Origin: Prunus persica
Lineage: Eukaryota; Streptophyta; Magnoliopsida; Rosales; Rosaceae
Assembly (NCBI RefSeq): GCF_000346465.2
Contig: NC_034010.1
Span: 30,281,052-30,345,051, forward strand
DNA length: 64,000 bases
Direction: 5' to 3'
Below, one piece after another: positions 20,631 through 33,000 of the stretch. Each line of letters opens with the position of its first letter. The stretch's first letter is position 1. Position numbers and translations under genes: made by a program. Below the pieces are notes generated by a model. The model was not told where the DNA came from, did not search any database, and worked only from the letters and a program-made list of their open reading frames with translations.

Positions 20631-21389
20631 ATTCAAAAGTCTGAGGTGATACTGCCAAAATGCCCAAAAGATCTTAAAGCGATCTGGTATGGCAATATCA
20701 AGGCATGAGATATAACAAATCTTCTCCACTGCAATGTCAATGCTTGATTCTTGTTGCGGTCATTGCAGCTGGGCAATTGTTAAGGATAGCTGCTTGGAAA
20801 TTTATTCCTCACAGTGGCATGAATAATGCGTCTGGTAGAATGTCTGATGATAATGTGTAGTCTAATTCCAATTAATAATGTAAGTAAAACTCCATGGCCT
20901 ATCTTTACAGTGGCCTGCTTGGTAATGTACGAGAATGCAACTCCAGCAACCTCACATATATGCAATCACACCGTTTTCTGCCTGGTTTGCAGCCCCCCTT
21001 TCTTTTGGGCAGCACAATTGTGTCGATTATAAATCAGGCTGAACTTTAACCAACACAGTTATTTAGAAATTTCCAATTAAGTTTCTTTGGGTAGAAATTC
21101 TTACATAGTGCTGCATCTCCTAGGAGTAATTTTTCGATGTGACATACCGTCATATTTGTATTACAATAGACCAAACTCATGCAGTTGTTAGGTCTAATTC
21201 CGATGGGCAGAGGAGAGGTTGGTGCCCCTAGCTCCTTCTCCTCATCTTTATGTTTCTTCATATTTTTTTCATTCTAATGTTTTCTAATTTTTTTTCTCTT
21301 TCACATGGGTTTTGATGGCAAGTGGGAGGCACTCTTTTTCCTTGTGTGGATTTTCCTCTTTTTTGGGGGGTATTTTCAATTTCAAAGGC
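20631..21389. other. MEX1 3' UTR and spacer
   Basis: Follows the MEX1 stop. Several short ORFs on both strands have no recognisable content. I see no further gene. Confidence 0.5.
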
Positions 21390-21535
21390 TTTTTTTTTTT
21401 AGGAATTTTTCTATTAAGAGGGGCGATAGCATACTAAACTCACACACACTACACGGATGCTAGGACTCGAACCCAGGACCTTGCCTGAGGAAGTAAATAC
21501 TCCATACCACTACACTAGTGGATCCTTTGCATGTC
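21390..21535 (-). mobile_element. Second copy of the tRNA-derived SINE
   Basis: About 120 bp match the MEX1 intron SINE closely (GGGGCGATAGCATA, CTAGGACTCGAACCCAGGAC, GTAAATACTCCA, CACTACACTAGTG), in the same minus-strand orientation, with a T run at 21391-21400 as the poly(A) tail. The flanks (CAAAGGCTTT and CGAAGGTTTT) look like a worn target duplication, so this copy is probably older. Confidence 0.82.
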
Positions 21536-21699
21536 GAAGGTTTTAAGAGGCCTAAGCTTGTACATCTTGTTTTCCTTTTTTCATTGTATTATGCTGTTTA
21601 GTTAATGAATTAAATTAATTTACCTAGATTTACAAAAAGCCTTGCTCATTTTAGTCTTTTTGCAAAGGGGTATTGTTTTCATTAAAGAAAAAGGAACTT

Positions 21700-22094
21700 C
21701 GAGCATCCACAATCATGCTCTCTAATTTTTAGTTAAAATTTAGCTAAAAACACTAGAAAGCTATTTTAGGAGCTCTCTATAAAATTTCAACTCCAATTAT
21801 ACTCCCTAGTTTAAAGAGTCATAAATGTTTTTAATGTTTGTAAATTCAATTTTTGAATATAGTGTAGACACAAAAGCAACAATTAAAAATAATTTGCTTT
21901 AAATAATATTAAATAAAGAAGCCTTTAATTATAGGGAGTCACTATGAGTCCTTTCTCTCTCCTAAGATTTAGGAGCTCCTATAGGTCTCCTTATTTTAAG
22001 AGCTGAATATGGAGCATAGTGGAGGTGGGTTTTTTCAATTCCTCTTAAATTTTAGTTAAGAAGGTGGTTTAGAAAGCCCATTGTAGATGTTCTT
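21700..22094. mobile_element. Probable MITE with degenerate inverted ends
   Basis: The left end reads GAGCATCCACAATCATGCTC. The right end, reverse-complemented, reads AAGAACATCTACAATGGGCT. Beyond the ends, both sides contain related TTAGTTAAAATTTAG-type AT-rich sequence in inverted orientation, giving a foldback element of about 395 bp. Such GAGCATC-CAATGG termini are common in plant DNA-transposon MITEs. The target duplication is not clear. Confidence 0.5.
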
Positions 22095-23186
22095 ATACCT
22101 TGTTTTTGGGACAAAGAACTTATGCACTGAAGAGAGTTGGTATCCAAACACTCCCAAATAAGCTATGATATTTATCATCAAACAATTTAATGTTTATAAA
22201 TAATACTATATTTTCGTGTATATATTTTCATCCACTTTTCTTCTTTAATTTAAAATTACAAATTTAAAAAAAGTTTAAAAACTGAAAAAAAATTCTCAAA
22301 TGGAGCCACTTCCAGCTAAACTTGTAAATGGATTGTATTCGTATTGGATATACCTCAATTCATCCAATCCATTTATAATTGAATTATAGGATTCAGACTA
22401 TCGAATTGCATTTATCAATACATATCAGTTAAACATTGGATTCAAATCGGACTGGATTATTATTGGATTTAGTTTGAGATGTACAAAAAAAAATCAAAAA
22501 TTCATTAGTAGCCTTGTTCTTTTATTGTATTTATCTACTTCATTCGAGGCCAATTTCTCTTATCCTCTCCAGGAACTCACCAACCCTCCCCTGCCCATCA
22601 AACCCATCTGGCCATTCGTGGTCGTTCATACAGCTTAGCTTGCTAATCGTGCCCGTTGTTATATTGGATGTATACTTTAAAAATTATTTAAAGGTAAAGT
22701 ATTTTTTACTAATTTTTTTAGTCCATGCTGGAGGTGGGTAATAGCCACATCACATGTACGAAATTGCCTTAGTAACCCTGCCACTCATCAAAATTAACAA
22801 AGTTATGACTGGAGATGAGGACATGTGGCAAATTGGAAGAACAAACCTTGTCAAGGGGGTAATGTATACCACTTTGACTTTCGGAGGTAATAGTTTCAGG
22901 GATACTACAATAAATAATTTAAAGACAAGTACAGTTGGCTTTTTTTAAAAGTTTAATCCTTGATTGACTGAAAACTATAGTCAACGAGGTCTAGTTTAAT
23001 GAAAAATAGTTTTGACTTGCAGAACAGTGGTCTAAGGTTTGAATTCTCTATGACATCTTGGTATTATGTGTAAGAAACCCTCTCATCTTTTAGTTTAGAC
23101 TATTGCTTGTGTAAATTTTTTTTTTAAAAAAAAAAAAAAAAAACTAAACTATAATGCGGCCTGAACAGACAGAGATTGATACTAGA
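22095..23186. other. AT-rich spacer upstream of uS5m
   Basis: Contains AT-rich repeats and a long T/A tract near 23118-23144. Short ORFs (22514-22741, 22754-22948) show no recognisable domain. No gene is called. Confidence 0.45.
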
Positions 23187-23301
23187 TGGGCCGCCCGTTG
23201 TGGCCCATTATTTGTTGGGCTTCTGGACGGCTAATGAAAATGACACAAGCCCTTGTACCAATTAAAGAAGGGAATGGAAATGAAATAACCCCTAAACCCT
23301 A
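23187..23301 (+). promoter_or_regulatory. Site II motifs plus telo-box upstream of uS5m
   Basis: Three site-II elements, TGGGCC at 23187-23192, GGCCCA at 23202-23207 (reverse) and TGGGCT at 23216-23221, are followed by a telo-box AAACCCTA at 23294-23301, about 125 bp before the start codon. This pairing is well known in plant promoters of genes for ribosomal and mitochondrial proteins, bound by TCP and Telobox/PURalpha-type factors, and fits the gene downstream. Confidence 0.7.
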
Positions 23302-23426
23302 GCCTGGGTTGTCACTGTCGAAGATTTTCCCTCATTTTCTCACTATATGGGTTTCCAACATTATTGAAAGAGTTGTTTTTTCATTTCGCTTCCTCATTAT
23401 TGAAAGGAATTTCAGATGAACAAGCA

Positions 23427-25474
23427 ATGAACAAATCACAAGCATTCTCGTGGTCGCGTCTCATCCTCAATCAAGCCATTAAAAATCCAACCAAAGCCCC
23501 ACTCCCCTTCTCCGGGAAAATCTCCACTTCCCCACACTTTCCCACCTCTCATGCGCCCAAGCCCTCGTTTTCGTTTTCTGGGAAGACCCATTATTCCACA
23601 GTATCATCCAGAGCGGCCCAAGACCTTCTTGCCGAGGTAGAGAGAGAAAAGCAGAGAGAAAGAGAGCAGCGGAAAAGGGCTGGTCTGGACACCAAAGACA
23701 TTGATCAAGAAGATGAGGAGGACTACTTGGGTGTTATACCATTGATTGAGAAGCTCGATAAGGAGAAGCTCAAGGGGGATACTGGGGACTTGAACTTGTA
23801 TGAGGAGCCTACTGATTCTGATAGCGACGAAGACGACGAAAGGTTCACGCCCGATGCCGTCAAGAAGAGGTTTGATGAGTTTCAGAAGAAGTTTACGCGC
23901 CACGAGGAGTTGCTCAAGAACTTCACCGAGGCTGGTATTCAGTACTCTTTTTTTTTTTTTTTTGCTTGTTTCTTTGACTAGGTGGCTTATTTTTATTTAT
24001 TATTATTATTGACATTGCTTGATTGGATGGCTCACAATTGTGGGTGAAAAATATGAGAATGCAAATTTTTTTAATTACTGTTTTTAGATTCCGAGTAAAA
24101 CATGATGCTTTGTTTTATTTCTTGTTTGTTTTAATATATACATACATGACAATATATAGTAATACTTTTTTGGTTTCAATGAGACCCATTACACTCCAGG
24201 TAAGTATTTCAAATGCTATAATGGACATGAATTTATTTCTGTTGCAAAATTAAATCAAAGTTATGAACACTCATGATCGATTTATTTCAGTTCTTTTGAA
24301 GAGCATTTTATCAGCAACAAGACAGAAAGCATCCGTGCACTGTTCAGTTTGATTGGTATTCCTATTAAATTTTTATGTCAGAAGTTCAATGTGCACACTT
24401 CATAGTGCTCCTCACAGTTGCTCGGAAATGTGAAAAAAAAAAACTTTTCAAAATATGGACTTTCATGATTTCTAAATGATTTCCCATGCTTTGTTTCTTC
24501 ACAACTAGATAGGGGATTCAGGGTCATCTTATGTAATACTCTTCAGATTTGCACTTTACTTTTTTGTCTCTGAGATGAATTCTTATGTAAATCAGTGTAA
24601 TACATTTTGTATTCCTGTAGTACATTATGACATTTGTTTACTTGTATTGAAATTTCTGGCAGGAACACTTGATGATGCTTTTAAATGGATGAATAAAATT
24701 GACAAGTTCGAGCAAAAACATTTCCGGCTTCGCCCTGAATATAGGGTCATCGGTGAGTTGATTAACCGTCTCAAAGTAGCTGAGGGCAAGGATAAATTCA
24801 TTCTCCAGCAGAAACTAAACAGGGCTATGAGATTGGTGCAGTGGAAGGAAGCCTTTGATCCAAACAATCCTGCCAATTATGGAGTCATTCAGCATGAACA
24901 AGTGGATTCCTCAGTTGATCTCTTGGAACATGCTGGATTTGAAAAAGAAAAGCAAATTATACAAGGAGTTGATGATGATGACGATGAAGAGTTCAATGAC
25001 ATGAAGGAGAAAGATGACATACTGTTAGAGAAACTTAACGCGATTGACAAGAAACTTGAAGAGAAGCTAGCAGAGTTAGATCATACATTTGGGAAGAAGG
25101 GTAAGGTTCTAGAGGAAGAGATCAGAGATCTAGCAGAGGAAAGAAATGATGTGACAGAGAAGAAGAGAAGACCCCTCTACAGGAAAGTAAGTACATTTAT
25201 CATCAAGTGGACCTTTTACTGATTTTAATTCAGCATAGGCGACAACTGACAAACTGATTGTAGTAAGTATTCAGAAGTTTCGAAATTGTTGTGGGTTAAT
25301 TTTGATGCATTTTCTTTTCAATTTTCTGTCCAATGTTTTTATTCTTGTTATAACCTTCTCTTCTCTCTCTCTCTCTCTCTCTTTGTTTTTTTGTTTTTGT
25401 TTTTTTTTGGTGGTTTTGGTTTAATGGTGTATGTAAATGATTCTGTCCAATGTTTTTATTCTTGTTATAACCTT

Positions 25475-25541
<67 letters not shown>

Positions 25542-28254
25542 TTTGTTGTTGGTGGTTTTGGTTTAATGGTGTATGTAAATGATTCATTACTTGAGAGTAC
25601 AAATATCATCCATATGATGCCTGTAGAAGAAAGATTATATGTTGATTGTTTCTTATATGGTTAGCCATGTGATACTTTGAAGTTTGAGTGGAGTTTCCAC
25701 AACTTTTTTTCAGTGTTTTCGAATCATTCTAACTAAAGTCTGTTCTTCGAAGAGTTTTACATTGTTTTGATCACCATTGCGTTTTCCCTTGCATTCGTAT
25801 ACATTTTTTTTTTTGCGTGCAAACTCCAATATTTTTGACCATTCTATCCATTACATGCTGGCAGGGCTTTGATGTTAAAATAATCAATGTGAACCGAACT
25901 TGTAAAGTTACAAAGGTATTCCCACCACCTTGCATTTTTTTTTTTGCAGTACATACATTGCTTTTGATTTCTCGTAACAGAGAATGATGTTTCCACATTT
26001 CTATTTATGGCTTACAGGGGGGGCAAGTGGTCAAGTACAGTGCCATATTAGCTTGTGGGAACTATCATGGTGTTGTTGGTTATGCTAAAGCAAAAGGCCC
26101 AGCAGTCCCTATTGCTCTTCAGAAGGTATTTTATTGAGAGCTATGAATTTTACATAATTCCATATGTTTACACAGTTTTAGCCTCATATTGTTTATTTGT
26201 TCATTTGGTAATGATTCAGGTTGCATGTCTTTGTGTGGTTTGGTTTGATTTTTTTATTCAAGTGTTAATATTTTAGAGGTAGCCATTGTGGTCAGAGTAA
26301 TAGAGCTGATTATTTTAGATTTAAACTGGATCATATCACATACAGTGTTGTAATATATCATGTATGTGATACCCATTCTATGTAGGTATTAATCATATAG
26401 GATTGGAAATGAGAATTTAATTGAATGTCTGCTTCTAGTAATATTTGTATTCAGCCTTAAAAAGTCTACCAAGTAATTTGGTTGGATCTATTTGGATAAG
26501 TTTCCAGTAGTCGATATTCGGATATATCCTGGTATAATCTGAGATTTTGATTTTATAATAATAATTTTTTTTTACAAGATAGGCTTTGATAAGTTAAATT
26601 CCTACAACTTTACGTATCAATGGTTCACCTGCGTTGGTACTCAAATAACAAAAATGCTTTTCTTTTGGGGAGAACAACATGTGGGCAGATCACCCTAACT
26701 AGCCGTGGCAATTGTTACCCTTCTGGTCCAATGAAGCATGAATACTCCAATTTTTTTTTTTGGTGGAGTATTCGACACCCCTAATATGTGCCTAATGCCG
26801 TGTGGATAGTTCATTGTGTATCTAGTTTGACTTTTCATATGACATTGATACGTGAGGAATCCAGGATGGATATATGAAGGATTATTTTTAGAAATTTGTT
26901 AGGAAAAAAACGTATTGGTTGATTTTAAATAGTGTTGGAATTGTTTTCGGAAAAGAAGGGGAGATGAGTGGTATTTCAAAATTTTAAAGGCTAATATGAA
27001 AACAAAACATAACCTAACATAAATAAGAACCCTAAACCCTACTCAATAGAAGAGGATGGTACCGATCATTGGAGCACAATGAGCGCATCTTAGTTTCCAG
27101 AGAGATGTCATGTCCTTGCATTGTACCCTGCATGTATATGCATGCAACATATTTGTCTGTCATTCTTCTTTTGGTTAGCACCCCCGTTATCTATGGGCAA
27201 AACGCCTTTTTCCATCTCAATTATTAGAAAACTCCTGTGGAAATGGCTATCTATGAATAATACTTGTTGTTCATGGAGATAAATCAAATCAGGGAGCATG
27301 ACCAGTTTTTCTATTATCTAGGACCACATGAGGAGCATGCAATTGTACATGTGATACAAACAGCATATTAAAAGATGGGAAGCCCACCATAGTTTTTCAA
27401 CTTATAGAAATTAAAAACAGTTGTTCTTGTCGTGACTGTTTTCACTCTCGTTTGCTTTTGTCAGGATTTTGAACTCAATGTAAAGAGATTCTCTTATTCA
27501 AATGGCAAACATTACGGGTTTTTAAGTGTTTCCTCTTTTGCGCATAGACTTACTGGCAACTGTCATTTGTGAAATATTTACCTGACATTCATGTTTCTTT
27601 TCTTTTGGTGATGTACACGTTGGTTTTACAACGATCAGGCGTATGAGAAATGCTTTCAGAATCTACACTACGTAGAACGACATGAGGAGCATACAATTGC
27701 ACATGCAATACAAACAACTTATAAAAAAACAAAGGTGATTGGCTCGTCTTTCTTGTATTGATTTTTTGTTCTGGTTTAGTATTTTCTTTGTTCTCCTCTT
27801 TTTCTTGTTTTTCCTCCATGATATAGAGCCTACCTTTAACCTGTAATTCTTATTAGGTGTATCTCTGGCCTGCATCCACTAGGACGGGTATGAAAGCAGG
27901 AAGAACTGTCCAAACCATTCTAAACTTAGCTGGTTTCAAAAATGTCAAGTCTAAGGTAATTGACTGTCAAAAGGAAGTCATTTTTACCAAGGGGTGGCTC
28001 CTGCAATTTGGTTTGTTGGTCTAACGTCCACACTCTTGTCAGGTTGTAGGTTCAAGGAATCCTCATAACACAGTTAAGGCTCTCTTCAAATCCCTTAATG
28101 CGGTAAGTAGCCCCTTCAAATGTTATGTGATTTTCTTAAATTCATTCACTTTGAATTTATATTCACTGTCAATCTGTGCACTTTGCAGATTGAAACTCCA
28201 AAGGATGTTCAAGAGAAGTTTGGCCGCACTGTTGTTGAGAAGTACCTGCTGTGA
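23427..28254 (+). CDS. Ribosomal protein uS5 family, probably mitochondrial (uS5m)
   Basis: Eight exons: 23427-23934, 24663-25186, 25865-25915, 26018-26125, 27639-27734, 27857-27955, 28043-28102 and 28189-28254. They join in frame to 503 residues. The N-terminus is Ser/Pro/Lys-rich without acidic residues, suiting a mitochondrial presequence. Next is a long acidic and coiled-coil region (DEEDYLGVIPLIEKLDKEK, then DDDDDEEFNDMKEKDD). The C-terminal ~160 residues are the S5 fold: dsRBD-like NRTCKVTKGGQVVKYSAI and GYAKAKG, then STRTGMKAGRTVQTILNLAG and SRNPHNTVKA. The long N-terminal extension is typical of the plant mitochondrial form (Arabidopsis At1g64880 type). A short upstream ORF (ATG 23416, four codons) overlaps the start ATG. 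An old copy of exon 5 lies in intron 4. Mitochondrial location is inferred. Confidence 0.92.
25324..25582 (+). repeat. Tandem duplication containing CT microsatellites in uS5m intron 2
   Basis: Two consecutive copies begin TTCTGTCCAATGTTTTT (25324 and 25441) and end GTTTAATGGTGTATGTAAATGAT. Each carries a CT run, about 22 bp at 25361-25382 and about 55 bp at 25479-25533, then a T/G-rich stretch. Outside the CT tract the copies are nearly identical, so the duplication is recent. Confidence 0.9.
27322..27374 (+). pseudogene. Relic duplicate of uS5m exon 5 in intron 4
   Basis: This roughly 50-bp piece matches the middle and end of exon 5 (27639-27734). In frame it reads PHEEHAIVHVIQTAY and then a stop, against RHEEHTIAHAIQTTYKK in the true exon. 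It is preceded by an AG in CTATTATCTAG. The stop and the loss of the exon's 5' half make it non-functional. It looks like an old local exon duplication. Confidence 0.65.
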
Positions 28255-29171
28255 TAGATGTGTTTAATCTTGCTTGTTTGCAGAATTCTTTAAGTCCTGT
28301 TATGTTGTTCTGAAATAAGCTTGTATTCACTTATTAGATAATTTGATAAAAATGAAAATTTATTTATATGTTAGTTCTGTACTTGGTTACCCTGGTTGGG
28401 AGGGGAGCTGTGAGGAGGAAAAGCAAGTGCTGCTTAAGTTGAAAACACAGGGTAAAGGACCAATTCTTTTCTACCATAATTTTTCATTCAAGAGATATGT
28501 AATTCAATTTGTTCCCCCTCATTCTGCCTAGCACTTGCTACTTTTTTATTTTTTTTTATTTTTTATTTTTAACAATTTTTTTGAGAGGTTACTTGGTTTT
28601 TTTGTTTTTGTTGTCTTACCCCCTCCCCAGAGTTGCTTTGTTTCTTTTAATTCAGGTCAAATGAGAAACAGAGAAAAAGGAGGAAGACCTTCGGTTTCGG
28701 TAAAGATGCATGTGTTTCGACTTCTGTGAGGTTTTATATTTAATTGATTTTCTTACGCACATTTTTATTACATTTTTAATACATGAAAAATGGAATATTC
28801 TGCTTTATTTTTTCTTTTTCTTTCCATGTTTTTATTTATAGAAAAAGTAAATTACAAGGTAGATCCATTAAGCATCTCATGTTCATACAAATCACAACGT
28901 ATTCTAAAAGCAACCTCCCTCAGGAATTTACTAAACCATTTACAATTGGATGAAACTTCTCGTCCCCTTTTAGAGAGTGCATTGCTACCATATTTGCTTC
29001 TCGATAAATATCCACTTTCTTTCCTTGCTTCGTTGCTTTTAGATATAGTGTAGTTGTTTGCGTTTGAAAAAAATCGCAGCCATTCAATTTAATCGAATGG
29101 AATGGAGTCATTCTCTTTTCTCCTCTCTCAAATTGACTATGTCCTCTTACATCACATTACAAAATTTATTT
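28255..29171. other. uS5m 3' UTR and spacer before the MULE
   Basis: T-rich, with short ORFs lacking recognisable domains. This is the old intergenic sequence into which the downstream transposon block inserted. Nothing else is seen. Confidence 0.45.
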
Positions 29172-29180
29172 ATAACCAAA

Positions 29181-29453
29181 GGCTTAACTGCTACAGTGCC
29201 CTCTGGAACATTGGTCAATTCTCACTTTATCCCCTCAAAGTTAAAGTGACCTATTTTGTCCCATAGACCAAGGTTTTGTGTGTCAGTTAACCATTTTTCA
29301 TCAACATCATTTCAAGTTTCATTAAAATGATGACGTGGTAGGGGTATATTGGTCAATCCAATTGAGCTGGGATATTTCCTACCAATCTGAGGTTGTGATG
29401 TGTACTTGTAGACCTCACCCCTAACAACTGATATAGCTAAAACGATCGAATTG
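29181..29453 (+). repeat. MULE left terminal inverted repeat
   Basis: About 273 bp, similar throughout to the reverse complement of 34161-34440, with scattered mismatches (for example CTCTGGAACATTGG against CTTCTAGAATATTAG). It stops within a few bases of the Cassandra insertion. Confidence 0.9.
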
Positions 29454-29459
29454 ATTTGA

Positions 29460-29727
29460 TGTCACATCCCGGATCGGCTTTGTCGTAGCACGATATTGTC
29501 CGCTTTGGGCCCCTCTCTCTGCCCTCACGGTTTTGTTTCTGGGAATTCATGAGCAACTTCCCAGTGGGTCACCCATCCTGGGATTGCTCTAGCGCCAACT
29601 TGATTAACTTTGGAGTTTTCATGACTCCGAAGCCAGTGAGTTCCCAAAAAGCCTTGTGCTAAATGGAGGCGGGCATGTACATATAAGGCACATCCCCCCT
29701 CTCCGTTGGTCGATGTGAGATGTTATA
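29460..29727 (-). repeat. Cassandra LTR (3' LTR of the minus-strand element)
   Basis: Starts TGTCACATCC and ends GATGTTATA on the + strand. The 5S-like segment spans about 29545-29640, with GGGTCACCCATCC, the complement of 5S box C. Confidence 0.85.
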
Positions 29728-29803
29728 ATCCACCCCCCCTTAGGAGCCCCTCGTCCTCATCGGCACACTCGCACCACACGGCAGAGTGGCTATGATACTA
29801 AAT

Positions 29804-30072
29804 TGTCACATCCCAGATCGGCTCCGCCGTAACAGGATATTGTTCGCTTTAGGGCCCCCTCTCTGCCCTTACGTTTTTGTTTCTGGGAACTCACGAGCAA
29901 CGTCCTAGTGGGTCACCCATTATGAGATTGCTCTAGCCCCAACTCGATTAACTTTGGAGTTCCCATGACTCCGAAGCCAGTGGGCTCCCAAAAGGCCTCG
30001 TGCTAGATGAAGGTGGGCATGTACATATAAGGCACATCACCCCCTCTCCGTTGGTCGATGTGGGATGTTATA
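29804..30072 (-). repeat. Cassandra LTR (5' LTR of the minus-strand element)
   Basis: Matches the other LTR over its whole length but with many substitutions, so the insertion is not young. The 5S-like segment lies at about 29889-29985, with box C altered to CCCATTATG. Confidence 0.85.
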
Positions 30073-30074
30073 TC

Positions 30075-33000
30075 TGAGTTGCCTGGCGAACCAAAAAACC
30101 CCAAATTGACTTCCTCCTCCCATAGAAGAAGATGAAACCTTAGAAAGCAGAGGTTGGGTTTCCACGAAAATTGAACAAAACATTAAACATTTGCACATCA
30201 TTAGAATCTCCAAGGCTGATAACCATCCAACAAATCTTTCCGATTGGTAAATTTCTTCCCTAGGCAGGAGATTTGAACCTCTTTTTGTTTGTACCACTGG
30301 CAAGGTTGAGATCTATGCACAGTTTGAGAAGTTTGGGCAGATTGATAACATTGGCCAGTTTGAGAACTTGGACAAGCTTGCACAGATTCAGTTCCTTGCA
30401 CAGATTGAGATCCTTGCACAGTTTGAGAACCATTCTTCTTTTTGGGAAATTTAATCCTCTTTGTAGGAGACTTGAACATTTTTTTTTTGGCAGTTTCTGA
30501 AGCTTGGGCAGTTTGAGATGCTGGGGCAGTTTGAGAAGCTTGGGCTTTTTCAGAACCATGTGGAGTTGGAGAAGATTGGGCAGTTTCAGAACATTGGGCA
30601 GTTTGGGAACACTAGCCAGTTTCTAACATTCTTCTGACCTAAAAATTGAAGCACAAGGAAATTTACATAAATTACATCCCATACCTCTTCCTCTAAATAT
30701 GTATGAAAGGAAAGTCATTTACAGGTTGCTTGGCTCTTGATTGTTTTGTAACCCTTTTGGTTGATGTCGTGTCAATTGTTTTCTTCACCTTTGGTTTACA
30801 TGGGACCTAACATAAAAAAAGAATCTTTTGAAAATAAATAAATAATAAAGATCTAAAACAAATATGCATTACCAAATCAACTTCGGGAAGAGACAAACTT
30901 GACTGCTAGTGCCTTCTTTTGCCTTAGGGCAGCTCCTCCTATTATGGCCTCATTGTCTATAAAGTGAACACTTGGTTTCCAAGTTATACCTCTGCAACTT
31001 GGTGGCTGTAGGATTAGATTTGCGTGGTTGTTCACCTGCTGACCTCATCCTCTTCTTCCTTGGTCTCCCAGGTTGTTTGTGATAAAGTGGTGGCATCAAA
31101 GGAGGCCTATGACACGTAGGCCATAAGTCTTCACTTGTCATTGGGTGAACCATTGGACTATAAGCTCTCATAAAGGCTTCCTTCTTGTAACAAGCATCAA
31201 CATGAGCAATATGATCCCTATTTAATTGCCCAATGACAGCACAAGCATGCTTGCATGGGATCCTAGTGATATCCTATCTCCTACATGAACAACTATGCCT
31301 TGCCAAATCAACCACAACCTGACTTCCATCATGGTTTTTGACCTCATATAAACTCTCCCAGCAAGCTTTGGAATGCACCAAGCTGATTCTTTCTTCGTTT
31401 TCTCCAAAATGTCAAAAATCCTTGGACCAATGTCATGTTTCCATCTCTCACAAGATGCTCTTCTGGTTGCTATCAACAACATAATACAATATCTAATCCT
31501 CTCTAGCATGGTTAAAATGGGTTTGTCTCAGAATTCTACAAGGGCACTGTTAAAAGCCTCACACATATTATTCAAAAGGATGTCACACTTGGAATGAGTT
31601 TTAAAGTGAGCTCTATACAATTGTGATGGATCTAAGGCTGCCACCCAATCAAATGCAGCTTGGCTCAACTGTCCCATATTTTTCATCTCAGTATCCCACC
31701 ATGGGATGGTTGTTCTCGTTGCGATTTTCTCCATTTTGCAATTTCAACACCAATCTTCTGTGACCAGCAAGCAAAAAATTTGTTTCTAAGTGTTTGAGAC
31801 AGTGTCTGTGCTCAGCGTTTGGAAAATTATTATGTACTGCATCAATCAAGCCTTTTTGCTTGTCTGTGATAAAGACATCATGTGCTGTTTTCGATTCCAA
31901 GGTCCTCTGCCAACAGTTGACAAAACCGTGACCATGTTTCATAATTCTCCACCTCAGCCACTGCATACGCAATAGGATACATGCCAGTGTTAGGATCCAC
32001 ACCAACAACATATAACAATTGTCCAAGGTGAGGACCTTTGATATGACAAGCATCAAATTCTATCACTGGCTTACATCCCTGCAAAAACCCTTGTTTAATT
32101 GCAGCCAAGCAAATGTAAATCCTCTGAAACCTTGGCCTTTCACCCTCCAACTCACATTTGATAATGACTGTGCTACCCACATTTGTCATTCTGAGTTCAG
32201 CAGCATAATCCCATAATAACTCATATTATTTTTCATAAGTCTCCTCAGTTATGGATGTTGCCTTTTGCCTTGCCCTATGTATTTGAGATTTAGAAGCTAT
32301 CACAGACAAATCTTCTTGTACCTGCTGCTTAAAAATTCTCCTATCCCCATTATGCAGTCTAGACAATTGAGTAGCATATCTCTGAGCTAACCATGTTGAG
32401 TTAGCATGAAAATTGTGGTCAACTGTCCCATAATCATGCACGTCAACCAACTTCTTCACTTGAACCTATTCACTACCATTCACTGCTGAAGCAAAACAAA
32501 CCCAGTTGCAATTCCTTGCACACACTGCCCTCACCCCGTCACGATCATTGCATTTGAATTTAATCATCCTCCTGTTGATAATTGAATAGTTCCTAATTGC
32601 TTTCCTAAATAGGTCAGTGGTTGCAAATCTTAAACCTAGCTTAAACACAGGGTTGCGCATGTCTGTTTCCGGCCTAAATTCTTGAAATTTAGGCAATTTC
32701 CTCTTCCTTTTCTTATGATTCCCATCATTCTCGTCATATGAGCTATTATCCAAGCTCTCAACATCACTTTTAGCTACATCAGTTGACTCCCCATCTTCAT
32801 CTACAGGGGCATTTGGGTCTTAAACTACTTCAAGTTGGTCTACATAATTTTCAAATGCTTTATCGTTCTTTCTTAACAACTCACATTCATTTTCACTCTG
32901 CTCATAAGCACTGTCATCAAAATCAGGGTCATCTTCCTTGTCTTCTTCTTCACTGTCTTCATTCCTGTTTTCCACATCAGTCTCACCTATATCAGCTCTA

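Larger units (their letters stand above)
29460..30072 (-). mobile_element. Cassandra-type TRIM retrotransposon, complete
   Basis: Two direct repeats of about 268 bp (29460-29727 and 29804-30072) flank only 76 bp of internal sequence. On the minus strand each LTR contains a stretch resembling plant 5S rRNA: ACTCCAAAGTTAATCAAGTTGG (A-box region), then GGATGGGTGACCCACTGGGA (box C region). This is diagnostic of Cassandra, whose LTRs carry a Pol III 5S promoter. The internal region has a TAGTATCATAGCC primer-binding-site-like sequence next to the 5' LTR and a purine tract (AAGGGGGGGTGGA) next to the 3' LTR. The flanks TTTGA and TCTGA are a near-perfect 5-bp target duplication. It cannot encode protein and depends on other retrotransposons. 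Confidence 0.9.

Noticed and set aside
29460..30072. Two 5S rRNA genes
   Set aside because: The 5S-like segments are diverged, lie inside direct LTRs with a primer-binding-site-like sequence, and fit Cassandra.
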